A stretch of DNA of 64,000 nt from Lepeophtheirus salmonis (Eukaryota > Arthropoda > Copepoda > Siphonostomatoida > Caligidae), in NCBI RefSeq assembly GCF_016086655.4, contig NC_052136.2, positions 12,276,001-12,340,000 on the forward strand, in the 5' to 3' direction. The position numbers and the translations under genes were made by a program. Position 1 is the stretch's first letter, and every line of letters starts with the position of its first letter. Positions 46,977 through 58,613 of the stretch are shown piece after piece. A model generated the notes under the pieces. That model ran no database searches. It worked only from the letters and a program-made list of their open reading frames with translations, and was not told where the DNA came from.

Positions 46977-48649
46977 CTATTTCCATTCAAAATCCGCAAC
47001 CAGTGATAAGTGATCCGAAGCATAGGCAGGGCTTGGTAACCGAGGTTTGCCTATCTCTTCTTCATCAGGCATATCAAGTACTCCTAAGAGATCTAGTGTT
47101 TCATTTGTGTGAAATATATAATCTAGGGTTTGCATATGCTCTCCATCTTCTCGAATTTTCCATGTTGTAAATTTGGGTTCTCTATTATATGCCTTTTGAT
47201 AAGCAGATTTTAATCTAATATTAGGAAAAGAAAGAGGGAAATGAGCCATAAAATTTCAAATGGATTTCTAGTCTAAAAGATTTTTCTACCTTATGTCTTT
47301 ATTGGATATCATGGTTTCATATACAGGCTCTGAGGGCTCCGCATTAAAATCTCCACAAATAATAGTAGGCATGTTTGAGGACTTATCCTTGAGGAATCGA
47401 AGTAAATCCTGGCCTTGTTCATTTCTTAGAGTCATGAGAAGGGGTCCGGTTTTGGCCTTTAAATGTGTTGTTCCGATCGATATTTCCTTTTGAGTTGATA
47501 TTGATTTTAAATATAAATTCAAGGCAACCTGAAAGTTGGATATATCATTATATAAAATTATTATGAACAATTAATCTTCAACACATTTTCATACTAGGTC
47601 TAGGACACTCTCTCAAAACTTGTTTATTAATAACATTTTAATATTCAGGCCTTACTTGATTACTTTGTACATTCCAGACCTCAATATTCCTCGTAGCAAC
47701 TTCAGTTAAAGTGAATTTATCAGTCCTGTAAAAAATAGCACAACCATCCGGTCCAGAGTTATTAGGAAGATATAAACAAGGAGAATCTGGCTTTGGGAAG
47801 AAGTGACCGGAATAGCCAAGGCATTCCAAGGATTTATTAAGGAACCGAAAATGATCAACTTCTTGTAGACAAATCACATCGGGAACAAATCGAGCAACCT
47901 CTTCCAGCATCCGATATCTTCTAGTTCTCCATATTAATGCTTTTTCCGGACATTGAACAAAGTTATCGTGTGTTGTGCCAAGTGCTATTTTTGGTAAGAT
48001 AAGATTAAACAAAGGAAAACAAAAATAATGAACTTGTCAGAATATCATCTATGAATAGCCACTTACTTTGTGATAAAACGTTCCATTGCAAAAGTCTGAT
48101 TGTTTCATTCGTACTAGTTTTTGCTTTAACTACAAATGAGGTGATATATTTAGAATAAGTTGGCGTATAAAAATAAGAATATGTTATTTTAAATGAATTA
48201 CCAGAGGTCCAGGTTCTTTTGAGTGGAGGTGGAAGGTCGGATAATTGTTTGGAGCAGTATTCGATGAAGTTAGGAAGAGTGACTGTCCCAGAGGGATAAT
48301 CAACATCTGTATCATTTGCATTGGCTGAAGGAATAACTTTTGGCATTGCTGTAAAACTTCCCATTCTGGAAAAAAGAAAGAGTAGACTTAGGTTAATGAT
48401 CATTGATTGCTCTTGGAAGGAAATTTCAAATGCAATTGGGATACTGGATTTAATAAAAACTATAAGTATGTAACCTTACACTTTGTGAAAATAGTCAAGA
48501 TTTATTAATCCTCTATCAATGCATGTTTGAGGCTCAACGGATGCAAGACGGTAGTTGCTCCGGAGCATATTTTCCATTTTTATCCTTTGTAGGATTTGTA
48601 GAGCCTCTACTTTACAAGGAGACCGTAGCAATAGCTGTCGAGCAGCCAT
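46977..48649 (-). CDS. NOCT: Nocturnin (curled), 5 coding exons, mitochondrial form
   Basis: Exons 48649-48480, 48365-48067, 47984-47656, 47528-47290 and 47214-46977 give 424 aa (human NOCT 431). Nocturnin is a circadian CCR4-type exonuclease/endonuclease/phosphatase-fold enzyme that removes the 2' phosphate of NADP(H). Core motifs: LLQWNVLSQ (Asn152), CLQEVDHF (Glu198), FFPKPDSPCLYLPNNSGPDG, THLKAKTG, CGDFNAEPSEPVY, FTTWKIREDGEHMQTLDYIF and SDHLSLVADF. Exon 1 (MAARQLLLRSPCKVEALQIL...) is basic and amphipathic, like the mitochondrial leader of mammalian nocturnin; the internal Met58 (MGSFTAMPK) matches the conserved cytosolic start. A phase-2 donor in exon 1 joins an acceptor 1 nt before that ATG. 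Two other first exons upstream fit the same acceptor. A minus-strand AATAAA lies near 46735. Confidence 0.92.
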
Positions 48650-49155
48650 ATTGTCGATATTATAAGATATGAATAAGACAAAGAAATGGTAGAGAGGAGG
48701 GTAAAGTGATGTGACAAGTACTTATGGGTCTTGCTGCTTTGTCTAAATGACCAATCAGATATTTATTAAAGATATCACAGATATGATTGTTTTGGTTGAA
48801 GGAATAGCAAGAGATATTACCAAACCCAGTTCATGTAAATATCCAGACCATTAAACAACATTGTCGTTAAATACTACTACTTTAACTCAATTGCAAATGT
48901 TTTCCCATTCGATGACCAAACACGAGAGAGTTTCACGTCTGACTGGGTTTTCTTTCAATCTCGCCTAAATATGAAGATTTTTTTTTTAATTTCTACATAA
49001 TAATATGTACTATACAATATACATATATGGAAGGATGAGTAAGGAAAGAAATTATCATCATAATTTAGAGCAACTATGTATGTAGGCATAAACATATTGC
49101 TTAAGTTGTAGTAGTAACACTTTTAGTAGAAGCTGTCCATGAGGGCGCGAAAAAG

Positions 49156-49163
49156 TGACGTCA
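49156..49163. promoter_or_regulatory. CRE palindrome upstream of nocturnin exon 1a
   Basis: TGACGTCA lies about 510 bp upstream of the exon 1a ATG and between candidate first exons 1a and 1b. CRE-driven control would suit a rhythm-linked gene, but the distance to a transcription start is unknown. Confidence 0.4.
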
Positions 49164-49456
49164 ATTTAAGACAGAAGCAAGTATGATGTAGTCATGTAGA
49201 TGCAAGCAAGCAAGGAGGAGAGCAGCAGATTCAAGAAACTAAGGACACAGTCACATCATGTTTTTAGTAGCTTCATTTGCTGTATTGTTGAAGTACTTTG
49301 TAGATGCTTGAGCAACATAGAGAAGACGGAAGAAAAATAGTTCATTGCCTTCAAAACTTTGTACACATTATTATAGTAGGTTATGCATGTATTTAGTATG
49401 TATTCATGCTAAGACGACGAATCTATACATGACAACTACAAATCAATGATTTTTAC

Positions 49457-49503
49457 CTTCGGTTCTCCTCCTCAATAACACTTTGATGCATTTTCTGAGC
49501 CAT
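49457..49503 (-). CDS. NOCT: Nocturnin alternative first exon 1b
   Basis: ATG at 49503 opens a 15-codon frame MAQKMHQSVIEEENR, ending CGA AG|GTAAAA. The remainder of 2 nt is the phase required by the common acceptor at 48365 (AG+A makes Arg), giving MAQKMHQSVIEEENRR-MGSFTAM and a 383-aa protein. The peptide is acidic and polar, not a mitochondrial leader, so this form should be cytosolic. A 12-bp hairpin sits 27 nt before the ATG. Called from splice site and phase only. Confidence 0.5.
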
Positions 49504-49529
49504 GGAAAAGGTGTCTTTAGATATAAATA

Positions 49530-49558
49530 TATACACAGAGGAAATCCCTCTGTGTATA
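49530..49558 (-). promoter_or_regulatory. Hairpin in presumed 5' UTR of nocturnin exon 1b
   Basis: TATACACAGAGG (49530-49541) pairs exactly with 49547-49558 around a 5-nt loop. In the minus-strand mRNA it would lie about 26 nt before the exon 1b ATG, a place where a stable stem can limit initiation. It lacks the CAGUGN loop of an iron-responsive element. Confidence 0.45.
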
Positions 49559-50020
49559 GTTAATTATGTGACAGAAAACATGGTTTGTCTAATCGATAAT
49601 ATTATTAATCAGAGCAGTAGAACAATATAAATATTTGTACTTTTTTAAACAAGGAACAAAAACTCGCATGTTCCATACATCTGAATTAGCATCACCACTC
49701 ATGGAACATGCATAATATTTTTAGGATGTTGGTTCAGCAGGATATCAAATTATATCCACGGATTTGCGTGGCTATTTGCATATCATCCCTTTTTATTTTC
49801 TTGGCAAATCCCTTTTGACTTCTGATAATTTTTTGTTAATGAAACGTAGCAGCAGACTGAATGATCACTAGACACCGTTATGATTATACCCACGATTGTT
49901 CAATTAACGGTAAGGATATTATTATAATATGGAATAAACAATTACATTTTTTCGGGGTGGGACATTCTTATAATTAGTTAAGCATCATGGGTAAACCTAA
50001 AAATGTAGCAATTTTTTTAC

Positions 50021-50211
50021 CTGACGAGATAAAGTAAAAGCTGCTTTGGAGGAACGAAAACGCCATCATTTCTATTTTCTGGATGAATCACTTTTCGACA
50101 AATATTTGACTTTTGTTTTTCTTGATGTTCGATAATGGATTTCTCAACAATAGCGATGGACTGTTTCAATTGCTCCATGTCAATGATTTTTTCTTTTTTA
50201 ATGGGCGCCAT
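50021..50211 (-). CDS. NOCT: Nocturnin alternative first exon 1c
   Basis: ATG at 50211 opens 63 codons (MAPIKKEKIIDMEQLKQSIA ... VFVPPKQLLLYLV) and ends GTC AG|GTAAAA. The 2-nt remainder fits the common nocturnin acceptor at 48365, giving LLLYLVR-MGSFTAM and a 431-aa protein. The exon is predicted helical and charged with a conserved-looking C-terminal segment just before the junction, which argues against a chance frame. No other downstream acceptor with coding content was found on this strand, supporting assignment to nocturnin. Inference from phase and context; transcript data would settle it. Confidence 0.55.
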
Positions 50212-50229
50212 AATTGGGATTGTTTTTCT

Positions 50230-53200
50230 TTTTTAACCTTTCAGATTTAACTATTATAATTAGGATTAAATTAATTAAAGTCTGTATGGTTTTGCACAAG
50301 TCCAAACTTAAATTCCTTATAGATTCCAAATGCAACTCCAAATATTGGAGAATTAAAATAAATACAAAGGTACTATATATATATATAAATTAGTGGAGTA
50401 CGGTATGATTAAAAGAATACTGAAGATTTGATTCTGGAAGTCTTCTTTATACATACGTGCATTTTTTTAAAGTAGAGCGCACACCTTTTAGTATATATGT
50501 ATGTATTATATACGTAAGTACATAGTGACTTATTCTACAATATACATAAAATGGGATTTTGAAGGTTGAGTTCTCTCATTCAATGAGCATAATTTGTACT
50601 ACATACTATTGTTGTCGGCAAAGATGTGGTGGTGCTCCAACATGTTGCTGTTAGGTATTATGAGGACCTCAATTTTATAAATATATACTACTAACATTAT
50701 AGGTAATATTATGTCCAACAACATTGGTTGTAAATATATATGTGTGTTCATGTAAATACCCGTCTCGGAACCGTTAGGTTCTCCACTCGGTCTCTTTACA
50801 TATTATGTTCAGTATATCATTAATTGTAGGTATACATCAAATCATATATATCGTTCAAACAATCAATTACATATTATTATAATATTGACTGAGGTGACCA
50901 ATTGTCTGATAGTAGTGACTAGGGGCGTTGCTAGCTTTCATAATTTTAGGGGGGAGGGACTTGGCCCCAAAAATTATCGCCACCATTTCATAATTAATTA
51001 GATATGTTAATAGGATTATTTTATATAACACGAGGACGTACCCGTATTATATATTTTATTTCGAATTATTTTATAAATACTTTCAATGACTACAGAATTT
51101 AGTAAAACCAGTCAATGGACAACATAATAATTAGAAACAATTTCCTCCTTCAACAATAATGAAGATGCATACTAACTCGCTAATCCTCTTCTTCCTATAT
51201 TCCCTTTTTAATTCGTATTCAATATACGTTCTTCCATTTTCCGTTTTTTTTTTAAAATTTTTTGGTGCATTTTCGAATCTACAACTCATACATAAAAATA
51301 CTTGGAGACACGGGGAATCGAACTTATTAGCGAAAAAACAAACTTGCCTTCCAGATCCCAGGAATTTCGTCTGATCAGAATGAAACATGACCTTTGTTAC
51401 TTAACTCAGAATTCTGAACAACTTTTTTGTATAACTAAGGTATATATCTGTCTCCGTTTTTGAAAGAAATACCCTATGCGTTTTAATTAGCGGAAATACC
51501 CACAACTATAACATTTTATTATAGTAGATATATAATAGCAGAGGCTATTTGTCTTGCAGGGCTGAATACAGGAGAATAGAAACAAGGAATGAAGGTAAAA
51601 TAATAGAAACAGAGAGAGGGATGTACAAAGATACAGAAGGAGAAGAGAAGAGGGTAGATAAAGAAAGAAAGTTGGGGAAGTGGTTTTATTTCGGTCATAA
51701 ACATCCTCTTAATGACCTCAGAGGCCCAAAAAAGATCATAGGAACATGCTTGGTTATTTTATACGTCTAGTTGCTATATTTCAGACTGATATGTTCTGAA
51801 CTTCTAAATATATATAAGGCATGATTTTTTTTTTTTGGGGGGGGCTTTAGATTTCTTTTTATGAACGTATTTTGAAAGTCTTATTTATGACTGAAGAGTC
51901 CCTTCCAGTTCAGTCCTGTATATCAGTCCTAAAAATTTATAAACTTCAGTTCGTCATGACGTCTTTCAACATTATTTCTTCTTTGTTTAATCCCTCCTAT
52001 TACTGTCAATCTGAAGGACCGGCCCCAAAGATACTGGAACAAATAAGTAAAGACCGACAAAACAATAGTTGAAAGTATATATTTTGTGGGCTAAAAAAAA
52101 GTAAAATCAATAATGGTGAGAAATGAAATTTCTGAATAAACTTTATTGGTTTTTTAACCTATCAAATACGTGTCAAATGATTCAAGTTTTCTTCTAATGG
52201 AAAAACAGTCATTTTTAATTTATTCAAAATCAAAAAATTTATGGGAAAAAAAAGAAATGAGTGAAAATTGTAGTTTCTTTTTTTTTTTCAGATGCAAAAA
52301 AAAAAAAAAAAAAAAAAAAAAATTAACCTGCATTGTAATATTGGATTAGTAAATGAAATAAAGTTTGTAAAGGGGCTATGAGGATACTTGTCTATTACCT
52401 TACTTATCCGGAGTGATAAAGTGTTATTAGTATAAGTAGTATAAAATAGAGTCAATTTCCAGTTCTTTCGTTATTATCAAAGTAAGAGGCTTAGAATGAT
52501 CAGGATCTTTCTCAATAATAACAAAACATTCATATTATAATTATTAGTAAATAAAAGTATTGTCTGAATATTTTTTCAATTTTTTTTTTACGATTGTCAT
52601 TGCGATTTCCCTCTCCCTCCTTGGCCCGAGTAACACCGGGTAACCCTTCGTTAGTATATTGTTGATAATTTTTGGGTTAAATCCCCCCCCAATAATGAAG
52701 GCTAGAAACTTTGGGCTAATATTAATAATTAACTAATTGAAAAAAGTATGTGATTTGAACGACATCCTGATGACTGTCTTAAGGAATGTACGAATCCAAT
52801 CAAAATTATTTTATGATAACTAATGACAATAAATTAATAGATGATGATTAGTCTTTGTAAACTGCTCAAACTATTGTACGTAGATACAGTAGTAATCATC
52901 ACGTGTTATAAGAGGGATAAAATCAGGGACTAGGATTTTTGAACTAGAGGGGGGATTCAAGGATGTCATTACATGAATGTTGTAAATCTCTGGATGAGGT
53001 ATTACGGGGTTTCAGAAGTGGACATGTTCTTCTCCCCCACTGCATCATCCATGGTTGAATGTAATCGAGTAAACTGATTAGATCATCGATTTATTCTAGA
53101 ACGGAGGGAGTTTCTTTGATGGCCTGAAACCCCTTAAGATAACAACCATATTATATGGTGATTATATACTTAGTAATAACCTGCGCCAACAAATTGAACA

Positions 53201-53560
53201 GAAGTTATGTTTTTGCCCTTGACTGTTTGTTATTTACCAGGATTACAGAAAAAGTTACATTCAATTTGGATCGAACATGGCTCGAAGATTATATATGGTC
53301 ACAGTAAGAGGACAATCATTTTGAGAGCTCAAAGTAACACAAAAAGATAATCAAATATACATAAATGACATAACTTTGGGAAAAATTGAGATACATGACT
53401 CAATTTGATTTTAAGGAGAGGGTTTGGACTCTAACGGATGCCCATTCTAATTGATTTATAAATCTAATAATACTTTTCTAAATCTTATGGCTCAACTCTT
53501 TTATAGACATGTTATTCAAACTTACTCAAACTCTAGAAGAACAATTAATATAATTATAGT
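50230..53560. other. Repeat-rich intergenic DNA, no gene
   Basis: Items seen: a GC-rich element end CTAGGGGCGTTGCTAG ... GGGACTTGGCCCC at 50919-50967; a tRNA-like B-box (GTTCGATTCCC on the minus strand, 51313-51323) that may be a worn SINE; a run of 27 A at 52296-52322 preceded by a T tract; and a GCCCGAGTAACACCGGGTAA block near 52623-52642 like the ends of other invertebrate repeats. Coding frames here are chance. Confidence 0.4.
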
Positions 53561-53566
53561 ATTGGG

Positions 53567-54168
53567 CAGGGGTGTCCTGAAGGGGTTGGCTGGAGGGGCT
53601 GTAGACCCTCGAATTTAAGGAATGTTTGCTTTTTATAGAAGTATTAATATAGGATTGAAAAAAAAAAAAAAAATTTTGAAGTTTAATTTTCCAAATTTTT
53701 TTCCAAAAATTTTAATTTTCTGTGAATGCCTACAGATTTTTGAAAATTTTCCCGTGAATATTTGATTTACCAAAAAAACAACTTAATATTTGAAATATAT
53801 TTCCAAAAAAATAATTAATTGAAAATTATCAATGATATTTAAGATTTTTTTCTAAAAATATTTGAAATTTTTGTATCGAAAAATTTGATTTTTTGTAAAT
53901 AAATGTAGATTATTGAAACTTTTTCCAAAAAGTTAATATTTAAAAATTTGATTTTTAAAATTTATTTCTATAAAATAAATTTTTGTAAATTTTATGGATT
54001 TTTGTAAAAAAATTGAAAAAATTATTATTTGAAATTTTTATACAAAAAATTTAATTTTTTAATTTTTTTTTCGAAAAAAATTAAATTTTTGATTATTTTT
54101 CAAAAAAATTCCAAAAACGAAGCCCCTTCTCTCACCCATTCTAAAATATAATCCTACGGACGCCCCTA
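53567..54168. repeat. MITE-like element of the CAGGGGTGTCC family
   Basis: The left end CAGGGGTGTCC ... GGCTGGAGGGGCTGTAGACC (53567-53608) is answered by an inverted right end GAAGCCCCTTCTCTCACCC ... GGACGCCCC (54119-54166). The interior of about 500 bp is built only of permuted A and T tracts (AAATTTTTG, TTTCCAAAAA). GC-rich ends around an AT-tract interior recur at 54761-55064 and, as a right end only, at 55700-55742. Not a clean 8-bp target duplication. Confidence 0.65.
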
Positions 54169-54760
54169 ATATGTGTCATGAAATTTTCATTAGGCCTACT
54201 GTTGTTTGCAGAAAAGTTTTGTTCAAAGTGTTTTTACCCTACAGATTTACATACATATATGCTGGATCACGTTGCAATATTTTGTCGACTAGTACAATAG
54301 TATTTTTTATCCAAAAACTATGTTTTACTACTACACAATTTTGTTCTACGTGCTTATTATATTACTTAAATTAATGATAAAGTATCAATTTAATTGATTA
54401 ATTATTCTCATGCTAGCGTCATTAACTGTGGGATTTTAATTACATACATATAATATGTTTGATACTAGATATTAAGTATTAAGTTAGTGAGAATCCACTC
54501 TAATAAATTAATAGAGACAGCAAATGTTAGTTCCATATAATTAAAATAGATGTCTCTTTGTAGGAATTATCTCAAAGATAGGCGACAGGGAGCCACAAGG
54601 GCGGTCCCAGAAGTATCCAACCTGGCTAAGAGATGACAGTAGGTAATTGAAAAAACAAACAAAAAAACAACAACACTATTAGAAAGTACACAATTTATGA
54701 GCATATATTTCTAGTTTGAAGGCACCACGTTGTTTTGTATTTTTTTTGGAATTCACCAAT

Positions 54761-55064
54761 CAGGGGTGTTTTGGGGAAAAAATTGAAAAATTAAATTTTT
54801 AGAAAATAAATTTCGAAATGCAAATTTAAAATATTAAATTTTTTGGGGAAAAATTAAAAAAATCAACAGGTGAGGAAAAAAAAAATGATAAATTGAATTT
54901 GTAATATTAATTTTTTTAAAATTAAAACTCCAAAGCTGTTCACAAAAAAAAAAAATGGGAAAATATTTGACCAATTGAATTTCAAATATTTCATTTTTGG
55001 TTCAAAAATTCTTTAATTAGGGGGGGTACAGCTCCTCCAGTACACCTCCTGCCGTACATCCCTG
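54761..55064. repeat. Second CAGGGGTGTCC-family element
   Basis: Begins CAGGGGTGTTTTGGGG and ends TACAGCTCCTCCAGTACACC ... GTACATCCCTG, around about 230 bp of permuted A/T tracts. Flanks TCACCAAT and TCAATATT match only partly, so a target duplication is doubtful. Shorter than the neighbouring copy, as expected for non-autonomous elements. Confidence 0.6.
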
Positions 55065-55249
55065 TCAATATTGAACGTTCCCAACGAATTTGTGAAAATA
55101 AAGGCAATTGGTCATCGTTATGTCCTACAATATTTTTACTTGAAAGACATCAACCCAAATAATATTAAAGCTGAGCTGGATCTTATTATAGGGTAGTCTG
55201 CTCCTTTGTTTAGAAAAGGAAAATTTTAGCCATCTGAGTTTAAGAGAGG

Positions 55250-55475
55250 CTGTACGAGCTGCCAAGTAAACAGTGGTTTACCAAAAGAAACTACACGAAA
55301 CGGCCCAAGGGGATCCGATACTGAAAGTTTCTGAGTTAGAAAACATTATAGGCATTTCGACAAGTGCAGTGCATTGAATATTATCTACAAATTTGGACCT
55401 GTGTAAGCTGTTTGCAAGATAGGAGCCACGTTTGCTCAGACTTGAGCAAAAAAAAAAAAAAAAAAAAGAAGTCTC
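55250..55475 (+). mobile_element. Mariner-type transposase N-terminal remnant
   Basis: Frames read VSELENIIGISTSAVH, then ILSTNLDLCKLFARWEPRLL followed by RLEQKK, which matches the end of the paired-like DNA-binding region of mariner transposases (GSVxxIL...LxxxKxxARWVPRxLTxxQK). An A-tract of 21 follows. Short and broken by stops. Confidence 0.55.
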
Positions 55476-55556
55476 GTGAAGAAGTTTCAAATAAGTATTT
55501 AGCGAAATTTTAGTGAAAAGAGCTGAAAGGAGATTACCCATATTTTGAAAAATATA

Positions 55557-55742
55557 TATTTTCCCCCTAAAAAAGGATTTTTTTTTATGTTATTCTTTTT
55601 GAAAGAAAATTTGAAAAATTAAATAAAATAAAAAATATTAGATTTTTCATTTAAAAATCTTTGAAATTTTCTAGTAAAAATCAAAATTTCTTAAAGGGGG
55701 GGGGATACAGCCCCTCCAGCCCACCCCTTGCGGACACCCTCA
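55557..55742. repeat. Right half of a CAGGGGTGTCC-family element
   Basis: AT-tract interior followed by GATACAGCCCCTCCAGCCC and TGCGGACACCCTC. The last 45 bp are close to the inverse of 53567-53608. A left end for this copy was not found. Confidence 0.5.
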
Positions 55743-56479
55743 TTTATTATTGACCTGTGGATCGTTATTAATAAAGTCATATTGAATCATAAGGAAATAA
55801 TAACTTCGATAAAGAATAAATTTTTGTTAAATCTTCACTTAAAGGCATATTAAGAGCAAATAAAAAAAAAAAAAATGATATCAACTCAAAGTATTCAAAT
55901 TACAAGAATAAAGGCCATGGAGTTTAACAGTCATGTTCTAGCCCATTAGGATTGGAATTCAATACTACACTCTTTTAAATATATTAATTTTAGTTATGTA
56001 TTAATAGTGAATTACTTCAAAAGTGATTTCATTTTTTTTTCTATTAGTTTTAAAATTTGTAATTATGGAATATCATAATAACGTAGCTTTTATGATTCAT
56101 AAACATCATACTGTCCAGATCAAGTTCATAAAATTCCTAAGTAAAGATATCCTGGTCCTTGTTCAAGGTTTTTTTTTTTTTTGAAGTAGGATCTCTATTA
56201 GAATGTAGAAATTAACGGACTCCATTGTTGTAAATAAGGCATAAATTTTATTATTTTTCCTACTAAAGAAGACTCGCCCATACTAACTAAAGACATTATT
56301 TGGTAGAACTTTTAATTAGGATAAATGTTGATATTTTAGCGGTTGAATTAGCAAATATTTTGTATTTTATACAACGTATCCCAGCGAATCGTGAATGAAA
56401 CTTAGCAAAGGTGTAATTGACTTATTGTAGTATTAACTGGTAGAGCAATAAAAAGAAACATATCTCGTGAAACAAATTT

Positions 56480-56670
56480 ATTCATCAGATCAAGGACAAC
56501 TGAGATGGAGGGAAAAAGAAATCATGTGTCGGGGCTTTTTGACGCATAAATGAGAAATAACAAGAACTCCCGCATCGTCCCCTATTCCAAGGGTTTCATT
56601 ACCAAGATTAAAAAGCTGAAGGAATACCACAAGAGCCTTGAGAGGAACCCCGGAACTGTTGGGAAAAAGG
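56480..56670 (+). mobile_element. Tc1-like N-terminal remnant
   Basis: Plus-strand text RNNKNSRIVPYSKGFITKIK, then LKEYHKSLERNPGTVGKKVV, has the layout of the N-terminal helix-turn-helix region of Tc1-like transposases (K-I-xx-L...S-xx-T-V...R-K-P-G-x-G-x-K). Stops flank it on both sides. Weak assignment. Confidence 0.35.
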
Positions 56671-58280
56671 TGGTGTGAAGATATCTTTTCGAATTTCTGG
56701 CTCTGGAGAATGTTGCCTCCGTTATCATCAAACTGCCTGTGGCCTAAAAGATGCTCTTGAGAAAAGTATACTTTAAAGTAAGAGGAGTACGAGAAGAATA
56801 CCTGAAAGGACTTCAAGCCTAGAATAAAGGCCACGGTAGAAGCCAAGGGTGGCCATTTTGAGATTTAATTGTTTATATAAAGTCCCATTATCTGAATTCT
56901 TGTACTTTTTGGGAACCTATTAGTCAAAAGAAGCATTCAAATAAATTTCCAAAAATACTGCAAATACATGTTGAGGTACAAGTCTTTACTCACAAATCCT
57001 TGAATATTTTCTTCGAATCTAGTTCACTTTGTATGTAGTGAAAAAAATAAAGTCACTCTCGAGCTCAAGTTGATTCGCGAGTCTTAGCTTTCGAGTGCAG
57101 TGTCAAGTCATGAAAATGAATGAAAACAATTGAAAGGTAAGCACAATGCATCTTTCTTTATTTCAAAAATCTAGTCGTGAACACAAAAGTATGCGGTGTT
57201 TTTTTGTTTTCAGCTGTAAGTGTCTCTGCTTCTTTTCTGAGCGTTGAATTATAATTTGGTATTTTTAAGCTATGAACAATGGTTCTATAGTTGGAAGGAT
57301 GGGTTAAATACAAACTGATTTTATTGCATTTTCTCCTGCTTAGTCGTGGAAAAAGGGGGCGTGATTCAATCAAGAAAAACAAAGTGAATTATGGAGCTTT
57401 ATGGACAATTATTCTCTTGAACTCAATGTACGTAGGTTTGCGTCTCGATCTTTCATAGAGAAGGAAATATTCTAAATACGTATGTACTTCAAAGACTATT
57501 CCTAGTTCCTATGGAGTAAATGTAATACTATAAATGTTAACTAATACTTAATTAGTGCAAACCATCTTACCATTTAAAGGAACATTAGGAAAGAAAAAAA
57601 GTTAATTGCTTAGAGAAATCTAAGAGATATGTTAGTTAAATTCAGCCACTCAACATTTCGAACAAATGTAAGGCTAAAAGAAGTAGAGAAATCGACAAAT
57701 GATAACAAAATACATAGTCATTTTTGTGAGGTAAAGCCCTGGCTTACAGAAATATATTTTTGGGGCATTTTCTGTCCTACAAATAAGTAACATTTTGAAA
57801 ATGATAATTCAAAGAGTTGAAGAATTTGCATTGTCTTGTAATAGCATAAGATAATTAATGAATAAATAAAGGATCTTCTAAAAAACTGATGTACATGTGA
57901 AAATAATGGAACTCCGATTGAGTGTAAAAAATGACAGACAAAAAAATTTAAGAAAAAATATGGAAAATTTAATATACGAAATATCTGGTGAAAGATTAGT
58001 AAAAAACTATAGTACTCTTTGCTCGCTTATACCTTTGAACTTTCCGAATAGGGAAAAATAATTAATAAAAGGACTAATGCTTTCCAGGTTACCAATATAT
58101 AAAAAATGTGCATATGTTGACTTAAATGATTTTGATACTAGCTTACGACATTTGCAAGAAAACAGAAATAAAAGAGATTGTCGAGTTTTGAAAAGGTCGT
58201 CGTTCTAAGGCATCATAAATAAAAAAATTTAATGTGAAAAAATATGTCAAGTATAATGTTTAACCTTCACTACTTGAATA
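56671..58280. other. Gene-poor DNA with a second GAGTC-type repeat
   Basis: At 56990-57110 the words TTCGAATC, CGAGCTCAAGTTGATTCGCG and GAGTCTTAGC recall the repeat at 32.7 kb. Nothing else was recognised. Confidence 0.4.
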
Positions 58281-58532
58281 TCATGACTTGACAGAATTAT
58301 ATATTGATTTAGTCTGATGCACTACAGGGAACCAAAACTGAAGACCTATTAACAAAACATTAGCCAAAATCAAAATATTAAGGCTACTACCATAAAAATT
58401 TCCTCTATATTTTTTTCTGCTGTCGATTCTTCTACTTCCCTTCCCCTTATCAGTGTTCTGATTAATTGAATTTGAATCATCCGTTCTTGTTAAGCTGTGA
58501 TCTATTGAAGTAATTCTACGGTTGGTAATCAT
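58281..58532 (-). CDS. Unidentified 83-aa ORF with one membrane helix
   Basis: Starts with ATG (gtcaATGatt), has a polar basic N-terminal half (KGKGSRRIDSRKKYRGNFYG) and then one hydrophobic segment (LNILILANVLLIGLQFWFPV), ending after QTKSIYNSVKS. The layout suggests a small single-pass membrane protein, but no family is recognised and no promoter or poly(A) signal supports it. It could equally be a chance frame. No function is claimed. Confidence 0.2.
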   Translation of the reverse strand: MITNRRITSIDHSLTRTDDSNSINQNTDKGKGSRRIDSRKKYRGNFYGSSLNILILANVLLIGLQFWFPVVHQTKSIYNSVKS

Positions 58533-58613
58533 TGACTAACTAGTCACTACTAACTGAGAATTAAGGGTTGTAAGATACAATAAAGACAACCACGTCTCAG
58601 ATTGTGTAAGTCC

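Noticed and set aside
51290..51365. tRNA gene on the minus strand
   Set aside because: Only a B-box-like GTTCGATTCCC is present; no matching acceptor stem, D arm or anticodon arm could be folded. At best a worn tRNA-derived SINE.
54119..55742. One single large foldback element from 53.6 to 55.7 kb
   Set aside because: An inverted right end already occurs at 54119-54166 and a fresh left end at 54761, so separate neighbouring elements explain the pattern better.
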